Below, in pieces: positions 1 through 8,436 of a stretch of DNA of 64,000 nt; within the stretch, counting starts at the first letter, position 1, and each line of letters begins with the position of its first letter. The notes beneath the pieces were generated by a model. That model had not been told where the DNA came from. It searched no databases and saw only the letters and a program-made list of their open reading frames with translations. The DNA comes from Schauerella fraxinea (GTDB lineage: Bacteria; Pseudomonadota; Gammaproteobacteria; Burkholderiales; Burkholderiaceae_B). The stretch lies in NCBI GenBank assembly GCA_030849945.1, contig JAVDKK010000004.1:620001-684000 (forward strand), written 5' to 3'. The position numbers and the translations under genes are program-made.

Positions 1-30
1 ATCGCATCCGTTAGGAGACAAGATAAAAGT

Positions 31-1179
31 ATGAATATCCCCACGATCGATCGCGTCGAGGCCATTCTGGTGGACCTGCCCACCATCCGGGCGCACCAAT
101 TGGCAATGACCGTGATGCAACGGCAAACCCTGGTTATCGTGCGACTGCATTGCAGCGACGATATCGAGGGCATCGGCGAGGCGACCACCATCGGTGGCTT
201 GAGCTACGGCGAAGAGAGCCCCGAAGGCATCAAGCTGGCGATCGACACCTACCTGGCACCCGCGCTGGCCGGGCAGCCGGCCGACAACATTCACGCGGCC
301 ATGCAACGGCTGGAGTCCATCGCCCGCGGCAACCGCTTCGCCAAATCGGCACTCGAAACCGCCCTGCTCGATGCGCAAGGCAAACGCCTCGGTGTATCGG
401 TCGCGACCTTGCTGGGTGGCGCGGTGCGCACGCACCTGCCGGTGTTGTGGACCCTCGCCAGCGGAGACACCGCACGCGACATCGACGAGGCTGAAAGTTT
501 CCTGCAAAGCCGCCGCCACAACACGTTCAAACTCAAAATCGGCCGGCGAGCCATCGCCGACGATGTGGCACACGTCTCACGCATCAAGCAAGCCTTGGGC
601 GATCGCGCGCGCGTCACGGTCGACGTCAACCAAGCCTGGAACGAGGCCGATGCTGCCGGTGCCATTGCGCGTCTTGAAGCCGCAGGCATCGACTTGATCG
701 AGCAACCCATCCCGCGCACCAATCTCGCCGGCATGGCGCGCTTGGCCGCCCGCTTCGTGGTGCCCATCATGGCTGATGAAGCCGTCTGCAGTCCGGAAGA
801 TGCGCTCGACATTGCGCGGTTAGGGGCGGCCGATGTGCTGGCCCTGAAGATCGCCAAGTCTGGCGGGCTTTACGGCATGACACGCACCGCAGCCGTGGGC
901 GACGCCGCCGGCATGGCGCTGTATGGCGGCACCATGCTCGAAGGCTCGGTGGGATCGGTTGCGTCGGCGCACGGCTTTGCCGCCTTGCCGCGCCTGGCAT
1001 GGGGCACCGAATTGTTTGGCCCACTGCTTCTGAAAGACGACATCGTCGTCAACCCGCCGCGCTACGCCGACTTCGACATGCATTTGCCCAGCGGGCCCGG
1101 ACTGGGCCTTGAGATCGACGAACACAAACTGGCTTTCTATCGCCGCGACCGCGCCGCCACCTCGCGCACGCCAAGCTAA
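31..1179 (+). CDS. catB: Muconate cycloisomerase (CatB-like)
   Basis: Predicted cytoplasmic enolase-superfamily enzyme converting cis,cis-muconate to muconolactone in the catechol branch of the beta-ketoadipate pathway. The 382 residues match the usual family length. All catalytic positions are visible: the KLK acid/base pair at 167-169, metal ligands Asp198 (VDVN), Glu224 (IEQP) and Asp249 (MADE), and Lys273 (LKIAKSGG). This spacing is that of characterised CatB enzymes rather than of mandelate racemase or dipeptide epimerases. The ATG lies about 9 bases after a TTAGGAGA ribosome site. A Bug-type solute receptor follows after a short gap. catA and catC are not in the window, though catR or catA could lie beyond the left edge. 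A chloromuconate cycloisomerase specificity cannot be excluded. Confidence 0.9.
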   Translation: MNIPTIDRVEAILVDLPTIRAHQLAMTVMQRQTLVIVRLHCSDDIEGIGEATTIGGLSYGEESPEGIKLAIDTYLAPALAGQPADNIHAAMQRLESIARGNRFAKSALETALLDAQGKRLGVSVATLLGGAVRTHLPVLWTLASGDTARDIDEAESFLQSRRHNTFKLKIGRRAIADDVAHVSRIKQALGDRARVTVDVNQAWNEADAAGAIARLEAAGIDLIEQPIPRTNLAGMARLAARFVVPIMADEAVCSPEDALDIARLGAADVLALKIAKSGGLYGMTRTAAVGDAAGMALYGGTMLEGSVGSVASAHGFAALPRLAWGTELFGPLLLKDDIVVNPPRYADFDMHLPSGPGLGLEIDEHKLAFYRRDRAATSRTPS

Positions 1180-1251
1180 ACGCTTATTTCCTACACCGGC
1201 GAAGCTGCCTCGATGCAGCTCGACCCTCAAATCAAGAAAGACGGAGACAAC

Positions 1252-2238
1252 ATGACCCCTCGCCTCGCACTCAAACGACTGGCCCAAGCCAGCGTGGCGT
1301 TGACCTTGCTGGGCGGCGCCGCGCATGCCATCGCTCAGACCTACCCCGACCACCCCGTCAAATGGATCGTGCCGTTTCCCCCAGGCGGCGCCATGGACAG
1401 CATCGCGCGCACGCTCGGTGAGTCGATGGGCAAGCAACTCAATACCACGTTCGTCGTTGAAAACCGCGCCGGCGCGGGCGGCAATATCGGTGCAGCGAGC
1501 GTTGCGCGCGCCAAGCCCGACGGCTACACGATTCTGATCGTGGCCAATGGCATGGCCGTCAACCCCGCGCTCTACAACGATCTCAACTACGACCCGCAAA
1601 AGGACTTCGCGCCGATTTCGCTGTTGGCGGTCGTGCCCAACGTGCTGGTGACCAACCCTGCGCGCAATGACGTCAAAAACGTCGCCGATGTGATTGCGCA
1701 GGCGAAAGAAAAACCTGGGCACTACACCTATGCGTCGGCTGGCGTGGGCACGTCGATTCACTTGGCGGGCGAATTGTTTGCATCGATGGCCAAGGTCAAC
1801 ATGCTGCATGTGCCATACAAAGGCAGCGGGCCGGCCGTCGCGGATTTGTTGGGTGGCCAGGTCGACTATATGTTCGACAGCATCACCTCATCCAAACCGC
1901 ACATCACGGCTGGCAAACTCCGCGCACTCGCGGTAACCACGAGCAAACGGTCGGCAGCACTGCCCGACGTGCCCACGCTGGCCGAAAGTGGCTTGCCGGG
2001 CTACGAACTGATGCCGTGGTTTGCAGCGTTTGCGCCAGCAGGTACGCCGCCTGAGGTGGTCGACAAACTCAATGCCGCCATGCGTCAGGCGCTGGATGAA
2101 CCGAAGGTGAAAGCCACGCTGGACTCGATCGGCGCCGAACCGATTGGCGGCACACCCACCGCATTGCGCGACCATCTCGCCAAGGAAACCGCACAGTGGC
2201 AGGCCCTGGTCAAGGAACGCGGCATCAAGATCAATTGA
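1252..2238 (+). CDS. Bug/TctC-family periplasmic solute-binding protein
   Basis: Extracytoplasmic receptor of the tripartite tricarboxylate transporter (TctC/Bug) family, 328 residues. The N-terminal signal peptide (basic start, hydrophobic core, AxA-type cleavage near AHAIAQ) is followed by the family hallmarks YPDHPVKWIVPFPPGG and, further on, ENRAGAGGNIGA, the loops that bind a carboxylate ligand. The frame is open from 1213, but the ATG at 1252 is preferred because GGAGACAAC precedes it and the signal peptide starts there. No TctA/TctB membrane genes are adjacent, as is common for the expanded Bug families of Bordetella and relatives. Its place after catB suggests an aromatic acid or muconate-like ligand, which is inference only. 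Confidence 0.9.
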   Translation: MTPRLALKRLAQASVALTLLGGAAHAIAQTYPDHPVKWIVPFPPGGAMDSIARTLGESMGKQLNTTFVVENRAGAGGNIGAASVARAKPDGYTILIVANGMAVNPALYNDLNYDPQKDFAPISLLAVVPNVLVTNPARNDVKNVADVIAQAKEKPGHYTYASAGVGTSIHLAGELFASMAKVNMLHVPYKGSGPAVADLLGGQVDYMFDSITSSKPHITAGKLRALAVTTSKRSAALPDVPTLAESGLPGYELMPWFAAFAPAGTPPEVVDKLNAAMRQALDEPKVKATLDSIGAEPIGGTPTALRDHLAKETAQWQALVKERGIKIN

Positions 2239-2262
2239 TCGGCAAGGCGACGCGATACGCGC

Positions 2263-2895
2263 TCAGTTGACCGTAGCGCGCTTGTGCGCCATGTCGTAAG
2301 CCGCACCGCGCAACGTGTGCAACACCCAATCGTTGCCGCGCGTATGACGCATGTACACCCCATAGCGCTCGCGCATCCCTGCGAGGTCCACTAGATTCTC
2401 GTCCCGGTTCAATGCGTAGACGTGATTGAGCCAAGGCTCGGCGTGCACACCTTGCGGGGCGGGGGCCAACGAAATCTTGTCGCCGTAATCTTCAGAAAAC
2501 TGGCGCCAAATTGCCGCAGGCTTGGGCGGCATTGCAGCAACACTTGCGCTGGGCATCACGCCAGCCAGTTCTTCATTGCGCGCAAACTGCAAAATGGATG
2601 CATACAGTGTTGGGCCATACCCGTCGTCCGCGCCCACCGTGCACATATGAATCGTGGGAAGTCGTTGGTCGCCAGTCACTACCGTTTCCACCATGGCGCA
2701 GGCCACGAAGGTGGTGTCGTCGGGTACGGAACCCGCGAAAGACGTTGCGCTCAGCCATCGGCCGAGGGCACCGCGTGCGGTCACGTGCGTGCTGTGTTGC
2801 GACCGAAACAGCCCGATCAGATAGGGATCTGTGACCACCGCTTTCGCGTCGCGGTCGGTATAGAAAAGAAGGTCGGATGTGGATTTCAAAGGCAT
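2263..2895 (-). CDS. Hypothetical protein, 210 aa
   Basis: No family was recognised. The protein has no signal peptide or membrane segment; it is soluble with mixed alpha/beta composition, a central GDQRLPTIHMCTVGADDGYGP stretch and a C-terminal part rich in Arg, Tyr and Trp. It is transcribed in the same direction as, and downstream of, the LysR gene at 3073-3978, with a 177-base gap. The start has a GAGCAGGG sequence immediately upstream. A frame of this length with normal codon use, and no better frame opposite, supports a real gene. Function unknown. Confidence 0.6.
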   Translation of the reverse strand: MPLKSTSDLLFYTDRDAKAVVTDPYLIGLFRSQHSTHVTARGALGRWLSATSFAGSVPDDTTFVACAMVETVVTGDQRLPTIHMCTVGADDGYGPTLYASILQFARNEELAGVMPSASVAAMPPKPAAIWRQFSEDYGDKISLAPAPQGVHAEPWLNHVYALNRDENLVDLAGMRERYGVYMRHTRGNDWVLHTLRGAAYDMAHKRATVN

Positions 2896-3072
2896 CCCTG
2901 CTCACCGAACAGGTGTTTCATAGGCACTCCATTGGGCAGCACGAAGGTCACAGCAGGCGCCTGGCTTGAACGCCGACACCCGCCAAAATATACAGTGAAC
3001 GGGTTTTCGAGCCTGTAAACGTACGTGTCATCCGGTCACGCGAGCTACGCGATAGGCGTCGGCAACCGCCCC

Positions 3073-3978
3073 CTACCAGGGTGGCAAGGCTTTCACAAAA
3101 TCCACGAATACCCGCAACGGTGCGGGTAGATGGCGACGGCCCGGATAGTATAAAAAGGGCCCGGAGAAGCGTGGCCACCAGGGCTCCAGCACCGGTTCCA
3201 GTTCGCCGCGCTGCATATAAGGCTGCAGCCAATCCTCAAACAAATAGATCACGCCGCACCCGGAAACTGCCGCATCTACAGCGAGATCGGTTGCCGCGCC
3301 AATGCGCACCAAAAGTGGCCCTGTGGGTTCGATCTTGACCACATCGCCGCGCCGCTCAAACTCCCATGCGGGCATGGATCCGCTCGCGAACTGACCCCGC
3401 AAACAATCATGCTTCATCAGGTCGTGGGGATGCTTTGGCGTGCCGCGCGCACGCAGATAATGCGGCGCTGCCGCGGTGGCGAAGCGCTGCTCGCGCGGCC
3501 CGATCGGAATGGCGATCATGTCCTGCTCAAGGCGCTCGTCATACCGAATGCCGGCATCGCAGCCTGCAGCCAGCACGTCGACGAAGCTGTCTTCGGCGAT
3601 TACTTCCAGCCGAATATCGGGATAGGCCGCCAGAAAAGCCGGCACGATCCGAGGCAACACCAGGCGCGCAGCGCTCACCGGTACATTCAGCTTCAACGTG
3701 CCTGCAGCCTTGTCACGAAATCCGTTGGCCACATCAAGCGCGGCATCGACTTCCTTGAGCGCAGGCTCAAGACGCTCGAGCAATCGCGCGCCGGCTTCGG
3801 TAGGCGCCACACTGCGCGTGGTGCGATTCAGGAGTCGCACACCCAGTTGATCCTCGAGCCGTCGCACCGCTTCACTCAGCCGGGACGCACTGCTGCCGGT
3901 CAATCGGGCGGCTTCGCGAAAGCCGTTTGCGCGGGCAACGGCCAGAAACGCGTGAATATCGCTCAAATTGGTCGTCAT
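3073..3978 (-). CDS. LysR-family transcriptional regulator
   Basis: A 301-residue LysR regulator. The N-terminal winged helix-turn-helix (about residues 5-62, FLAVARANGFREAA ... SSASRLSEAVRRLEDQLG) is followed by a linker helix and a periplasmic-binding-protein-like effector domain. The C-terminal tail (LRVFVDFVKALPPW) is typical of the group regulating small oxidoreductases. The frame is open up to 4008; the ATG at 3978 (MTTNLSD) places the helix-turn-helix at the usual distance, but 4008 is possible. It is divergent from the aldo/keto reductase at 4087 and probably controls it and itself from the intervening ~108 bases. Confidence 0.88.
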   Translation of the reverse strand: MTTNLSDIHAFLAVARANGFREAARLTGSSASRLSEAVRRLEDQLGVRLLNRTTRSVAPTEAGARLLERLEPALKEVDAALDVANGFRDKAAGTLKLNVPVSAARLVLPRIVPAFLAAYPDIRLEVIAEDSFVDVLAAGCDAGIRYDERLEQDMIAIPIGPREQRFATAAAPHYLRARGTPKHPHDLMKHDCLRGQFASGSMPAWEFERRGDVVKIEPTGPLLVRIGAATDLAVDAAVSGCGVIYLFEDWLQPYMQRGELEPVLEPWWPRFSGPFLYYPGRRHLPAPLRVFVDFVKALPPW

Positions 3979-4086
3979 CGATTGCTCACTGTTCGCCATT
4001 CCGCACAAGCTGTGCCGATTTAGGCGGATTGTCGCACGCCGGTAGCGTGATTACAGTTGCCACATCACCTACCCACGGAGCCCTCC

Positions 4087-4992
4087 ATGACCACCCCCGC
4101 ACACGCAGCAGCAGGTACATACGCCCTCGGCGACCGCACCGTCAACCGGCTCGGTTACGGCGCCATGCAGTTGGCCGGCAAAGGAGTATTCGGTCCGCCC
4201 AAAGACGTCGCTGCCGCACTGGCGGTGTTGAAGGCGGCTGTGGAAGCCGGCGTCAACCATATCGACACGAGTGACTTCTATGGCCCGCACGTCACCAATC
4301 AACTCATTCGCCAAGCGCTTCACCCCTATGCCTCCGATCTCACGCTCGTGACCAAGATCGGCGCGTTTCGCGGCGCCGATGCTTCCTGGCTGCCCGCCCT
4401 CGGGCGAGAAGACCTGATCCGTGCGGTGCACGACAACCTGCGCAACCTGGATCTGGACGCACTGGACGTCGTCAATCTACGCATCATGTTCGACGTGCAC
4501 GGCCCTGCCGAAGGCACCATCGAAGAACCGCTGACCGTACTCGCCGAGCTGCAACGCCAAGGGCTCGTGCGCCATATCGGCTTGAGTAACGTCACGCATG
4601 CGCAGGTCGCTGAAGGCCGCGCGATCGCCGATATCGTCTGCGTGCAAAACCAGTACAACCTGGTGCACCGCCAGGATGACGCAATGATCGATGAACTGGC
4701 CGCAGCCGGCATTGCCTACGTACCGTTCTTTCCGCTGGGTGGCTTTACACCGTTGCAGTCGGATGCCCTGTCGAGCGTGGCAAAACAGTTGAACGCCACG
4801 CCCATGCAGGTGGCCCTCGCATGGCTGCTGCAACGCGCGCCCAATATCCTGCTGATACCCGGCACGTCGTCCGTCGCGCATTTGCACGAGAACCTCAACG
4901 CCGCGTCGCTCGCGCTGCCGGCGGAAGCATTAGCCGCACTGGATAAGATCGGTTCGAACGCACATTCATCACATCCGGTAAGAGAGCGGTAA
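4087..4992 (+). CDS. pdxI: Aldo/keto reductase, pyridoxal reductase PdxI (YdbC)-like
   Basis: NADPH-dependent aldo/keto reductase of 301 residues. It closely resembles, as I recall the sequence, E. coli YdbC/PdxI, which reduces pyridoxal to pyridoxine in vitamin B6 salvage. Shared stretches include NRLGYGAMQLAG near the N-terminus, HIDTSDFYGPHVTNQLI, VHDNLRNL, DVVNLR, IGLSNVT, PFFPLGGFTPLQS and LIPGTSSVAHL. The catalytic Asp60, Tyr65 and Lys90 are present; the usual active-site His is not at its standard place, as in E. coli YdbC. The start at 4087 follows CGGAG, and the N-terminal extension of the open frame to 4057 is not needed. Divergent LysR partner at 3978. Confidence 0.82.
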   Translation: MTTPAHAAAGTYALGDRTVNRLGYGAMQLAGKGVFGPPKDVAAALAVLKAAVEAGVNHIDTSDFYGPHVTNQLIRQALHPYASDLTLVTKIGAFRGADASWLPALGREDLIRAVHDNLRNLDLDALDVVNLRIMFDVHGPAEGTIEEPLTVLAELQRQGLVRHIGLSNVTHAQVAEGRAIADIVCVQNQYNLVHRQDDAMIDELAAAGIAYVPFFPLGGFTPLQSDALSSVAKQLNATPMQVALAWLLQRAPNILLIPGTSSVAHLHENLNAASLALPAEALAALDKIGSNAHSSHPVRER

Positions 4993-5027
4993 GACTAACC
5001 CCACCACAATCGCGTTTTTGAAAGCGG

Positions 5028-5834
5028 ATGGGGAAAGCGATGTCTTGGTTGAATGCAGGCTCGAATCGAGTGGTACTGGGCGCCCTTATCGCGGCCATCA
5101 CGGGGCCAGTGGCGACCCAAGCCGCCGACATCGGCGATCCCGAGCCCACTCAGGAATATGCATCGCAGTGGGGATTGGGTGCAGGCGTGGGAATCAAGCG
5201 CAGCCCGTATCGCGGCGTGGGCAACGAAACCAACGCCATCCCGCTGTTGAGTTTTGAAAATCGATACGTGCGCTTTTTCGGCACCACACTCGATGCCAAA
5301 CTGCCGTCGGCCGGCCCCGTGGATTTTTCGATCCGCGCCAGGTATGGCTTGGGCGATGGCTACAAATCATCCGACTCGTCTTATCTTTCCGGCATGGACG
5401 AACGCAAAGGCGGGCTATCCTTGGGCCTAGCCACAACGTGGCACAACGATCTGGCCAACGTGTCGTTGGAATGGATGCGCGCCACAAGCAACGGCAAAGG
5501 CAATCGCATCAAGTTGGCCGTAGAGCGCTCGTTCGACGTGTCGAACAACGTCAGCCTTACGCCTTACGCGGCGATCGAACGCGCCGACCGTAAAGACGTC
5601 GACTACTATTTCGGCGTCAAGACGAGCGAGATCCGGGCCAACCGGCCAGGTTATGAAGGGCGGGCCACCACGAACATCGAAGGGGGCATCCGTCTGAACT
5701 ACACATTGACGGAGCAGCAGAATGTTTTTGTCGACGTAGGCGTCCAGCACTGGGGTGCCGGCGTCACCGACAGTCCCTTGGTAGATCGCAGCACCTCACC
5801 CACGATGCGCCTCGGCTATCTCTACCGATTCTAA
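5028..5834 (+). CDS. MipA/OmpV-family outer membrane protein
   Basis: A 268-residue outer-membrane beta-barrel of the MipA/OmpV family, originally described as a scaffold interacting with MltA. A signal peptide ending near VATQAADIGD is followed by alternating amphipathic strands, family-typical segments (SPYRGVGNETNAIPLLSFENRY in shortened form) and a C-terminal strand ending LGYLYRF, with the terminal Phe required for BAM-dependent insertion. An alternative start is the ATG at 5040, which has GGGGAAAG upstream. It sits 7 bases ahead of a response-regulator gene and is probably cotranscribed with that two-component pair, an arrangement repeatedly seen for MipA in proteobacteria and suggesting envelope or antimicrobial-peptide sensing. 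Confidence 0.85.
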   Translation: MGKAMSWLNAGSNRVVLGALIAAITGPVATQAADIGDPEPTQEYASQWGLGAGVGIKRSPYRGVGNETNAIPLLSFENRYVRFFGTTLDAKLPSAGPVDFSIRARYGLGDGYKSSDSSYLSGMDERKGGLSLGLATTWHNDLANVSLEWMRATSNGKGNRIKLAVERSFDVSNNVSLTPYAAIERADRKDVDYYFGVKTSEIRANRPGYEGRATTNIEGGIRLNYTLTEQQNVFVDVGVQHWGAGVTDSPLVDRSTSPTMRLGYLYRF

Positions 5835-5841
5835 CCATCCC

Positions 5842-6534
5842 ATGTCCACCAACCGCGTCGCGCTGCTCGAAGATAATCCGCGCATGGCCGCCCTCATTTG
5901 CAAAGCGCTGTCGGCTGCCGGCATTCCGGTGGATGTGTTCGAACGCATCGACTCGGCGTGGCAAGCCATCGCGCCGGGTGGCTATGCCGCGCTGGTCATC
6001 GATCGCAGCGTGCCCGATGGCGACGGCCTCGATCTGGTGAAAAGATTGCGGGCTCGAGGTAACGCCACACCTTGCCTGATGGTCACGGCGCGCGATGCGA
6101 TCCACGACCGCATCCAGGGGCTGGAATCCGGCGCGGACGACTATTTGCCCAAGCCTTTTTCTCTGGAAGAATTTGTCGCCCGCGTGCGGGCATTGATGCG
6201 GCGCCCGGTCGTTTTGGCGAGTTTGAATCCATCGTTTGGCGGACTCACCGTGCATCCCGATATGGGATGCATGACGCACGGCCCAACGACCGTGCCGCTG
6301 CCGCCGGCAGAATTGCAGATCCTGTTGGCGTTGGTCCAGGCGGCAGGCCAGGTGATCCGCCGCAGCCGGCTCGAAGCCACCGGTTGGGGCTTGGGCGAAG
6401 GCGTCACGCCCAATGCGCTCGACGTGGCCGTTCATCGCTTGCGTCGAAAGATCGCATCGGCCGGCGCCGCCGTGCAGATTGTCAACCTGCGCGGCCAGGG
6501 TTTCGCATTGCAAGCCATCGATGAAACGCAATAG
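5842..6534 (+). CDS. OmpR/PhoB-family response regulator
   Basis: A 230-residue DNA-binding response regulator. The receiver domain (about 1-120) shows the acidic pair Glu10/Asp11, phosphoacceptor Asp54 (LVIDRSVPDGDG), Thr82 and Lys104 (YLPKPF). A C-terminal winged helix (about 130-228) ends in the recognition-helix region NALDVAVHRLRRKI. The last 14 bases overlap the start of the sensor kinase at 6521, so the two are translationally coupled. The cognate signal is unknown; the upstream mipA is the most obvious target. Confidence 0.92.
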   Translation: MSTNRVALLEDNPRMAALICKALSAAGIPVDVFERIDSAWQAIAPGGYAALVIDRSVPDGDGLDLVKRLRARGNATPCLMVTARDAIHDRIQGLESGADDYLPKPFSLEEFVARVRALMRRPVVLASLNPSFGGLTVHPDMGCMTHGPTTVPLPPAELQILLALVQAAGQVIRRSRLEATGWGLGEGVTPNALDVAVHRLRRKIASAGAAVQIVNLRGQGFALQAIDETQ

Positions 6535-7861
6535 CCTGACCGCCAAGCTGTTGGCAGCCACTACCCTCGCCCTGCTTGCGACCGCAGCGCTGGTTGCCTC
6601 ACTCTCCTATGTCGTGATCACGCACTATCCGGGCGTATGGCTTGAAGCGGATTTCGTATCGTCCGCCGACGAGGTGGCTGACGGTCTCATCTTCGATGCC
6701 GCCGATCGCCCCATTGCGCTCAAGATCCATTCCGGTCTGACGAGCGCCTACGCCGCCTTGCATAACGACATGCTTTATCGTGTCGTCGATCCAGATGGCA
6801 ACGTATTGCTGGCCGCCGATGCCAACGCAAAGGCCCTGACGCCTGACGATAAACCCTTCGATTCAACACTGACGCGCTTCGACCTTGTGCGCGATGGCAA
6901 TCTGCTGCACGTGGCCACCTTTCCGCTGGATCGGCCCGGTCCCGTTTACTACTTGCAACTCGCGCGCAGCGAACGCTTTCAACAAGCCATGACGGGGCTC
7001 GAAAGCAGCACCGCACATGAGGCAGGATTGACGGCGACCATCATGGCGCTATTGATCTTCAGCGCGATCGTGTTCTATACCCTGCGCCGGGTACTCAAGC
7101 CCCTGCATACCGCTTCCGAAGCCGCGGCCCGCATCACGCCCGGCAATCGGCACACGCGTCTATCGACCGACGGCATGCCCAGCGAGCTTGTGCCACTCAT
7201 CACCGCGCTCAATCAGGCCTTGGAGCGACTATCGGTGGGTTATGAAGTGCAGCAGGAATTTCTCACGACCGCTGCGCACGAACTGAAAACGCCCCTCGCA
7301 CTGATGCGTGGCACCGTCGAACTCGGCGACTCCCCCGATCGCACCACCCTGCTGGCCGACATCGACGGGATGTCGCGGCAGGTGCAGCAACTGCTGCAGC
7401 TGGCCGAGTGCAGCGAATCGCAGAATTACACGATGGCGTCCACCGACATGGCCCTTGTGGTGGCCGACGCCACAGCCAAGTTGACCCGCCTGGCCACCAA
7501 TGCCCAGGTCGTCATGCACACCACGCTGGCGCCGTGCGTCATCCAGGCCGACCGCGCCGCCCTCTTCATTTTGCTGCGCAACCTCTTGGAAAATGCTGTG
7601 CGTTTCGCACCGCGTGGCAGCGCGATTGAAGTCGCCCTGAATGCGCAGGGACTATCGGTGCGCGACCATGGCGTCGGGATCGACCCGCAGGATATGCCGA
7701 TGGTGTTCCGGCGCTACTGGCGAGGAAGCAACCCCAGCGGCGGCGGATCGGGCCTCGGGCTGGCGATCTGCAAGCAGATCGCGCACGCCCATGGCTGGTC
7801 GATATCCGTACACAACGCTGACCCGGGCGCCTGCTTTCAGATTCATTTTCAACAGCCGTGA
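6521..7861 (+). CDS. Membrane sensor histidine kinase
   Basis: A 446-residue kinase paired with the preceding regulator. The first membrane segment is at about residues 9-30, a periplasmic sensor loop spans about 31-165, and the second membrane segment is at about 168-188. A HAMP-like linker follows (LKPLHTASEAAARITPG). HisKA has the phosphoacceptor His in AAHELKTPLALMRG, and the HATPase domain has the N box (NLLENAVRFAP), G1 (DHGVGIDPQDM) and G2 (GGGSGLGLAICKQI). The start is the ATG at 6521, inside the regulator gene; the longer open frame from 6413 only shadows that gene. It probably senses an envelope condition. Confidence 0.9.
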   Translation: MKRNSLTAKLLAATTLALLATAALVASLSYVVITHYPGVWLEADFVSSADEVADGLIFDAADRPIALKIHSGLTSAYAALHNDMLYRVVDPDGNVLLAADANAKALTPDDKPFDSTLTRFDLVRDGNLLHVATFPLDRPGPVYYLQLARSERFQQAMTGLESSTAHEAGLTATIMALLIFSAIVFYTLRRVLKPLHTASEAAARITPGNRHTRLSTDGMPSELVPLITALNQALERLSVGYEVQQEFLTTAAHELKTPLALMRGTVELGDSPDRTTLLADIDGMSRQVQQLLQLAECSESQNYTMASTDMALVVADATAKLTRLATNAQVVMHTTLAPCVIQADRAALFILLRNLLENAVRFAPRGSAIEVALNAQGLSVRDHGVGIDPQDMPMVFRRYWRGSNPSGGGSGLGLAICKQIAHAHGWSISVHNADPGACFQIHFQQP

Positions 7862-7971
7862 CGCCGCATGAGGTGAATGACGCCTAGGCCGGCCCGAGAT
7901 CGCCCGCGCGCGCTCGCTTGCTTGATTCGCCAAGCATCGCTATCATCGCTTCACGCAACAATTGAAGTTAT

Positions 7972-8436
7972 ATGAAACGCGATAGCAGACTTTCCGGTGT
8001 TCTCCACGTCCTTCTGCACATGGCCGAGGTCGATGGCCCCGTCACGTCGGATGTGATGGCGCGCACGATGCAAACCAATCCGGTCGTGATCCGCCGCATC
8101 ATGAGCGGGCTTCGCGACCAAGGCTTCGTCCGCTCCGAGAAAGGCCACGGCGGCGGTTGGACCATTGCCCGCGACCTCAGCAGCATCACCTTGCTCGATG
8201 TGTATCGCGCGCTGGGCGAACCGGAGCCGTTTGCGATGGGCCATCGTACCGAAGCGCCGGGCTGCGCCGTTGAACAAGCCGTCAATGCAGCGCTAGCAAG
8301 CGCTTTCAAGGATGCAGAAGCCCTGCTGCTTGCGAGTTTCAAAAAGGTCACGCTCGCCCAGTTGAGCGCGGATTTTCATGCTCGCCTGATCGCCAGCGGC
8401 ACCTCAATCGATTTGGAGAACATGCATGACACATGA
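7972..8436 (+). CDS. Rrf2-family transcriptional regulator
   Basis: A 154-residue Rrf2 regulator with an N-terminal winged helix-turn-helix (SDVMARTMQTNPVVIRRIMSGL) and the glycine-rich wing (KGHGGGWTIARD) typical of the family. Only one cysteine (PGCAVE, about residue 98) is present, so the three-Cys cluster of IscR/NsrR-type iron-sulfur sensors is missing; it belongs with the YwgB/YwnA-like group, which responds to other redox or metabolite cues. Its final 11 bases overlap the start of the flavoprotein gene at 8426, so the two form one unit and the regulator probably represses its own operon. Confidence 0.88.
   Translation: MKRDSRLSGVLHVLLHMAEVDGPVTSDVMARTMQTNPVVIRRIMSGLRDQGFVRSEKGHGGGWTIARDLSSITLLDVYRALGEPEPFAMGHRTEAPGCAVEQAVNAALASAFKDAEALLLASFKKVTLAQLSADFHARLIASGTSIDLENMHDT

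Noticed and set aside
820..1809. Long minus-strand frame of 329 codons across catB and the Bug gene
   Set aside because: His/Arg-rich shadow of two well-supported plus-strand genes.
4042..4053. GCCGGTAGCGTG, another ops-like sequence, before the aldo/keto reductase
   Set aside because: One core mismatch and no long envelope operon downstream.
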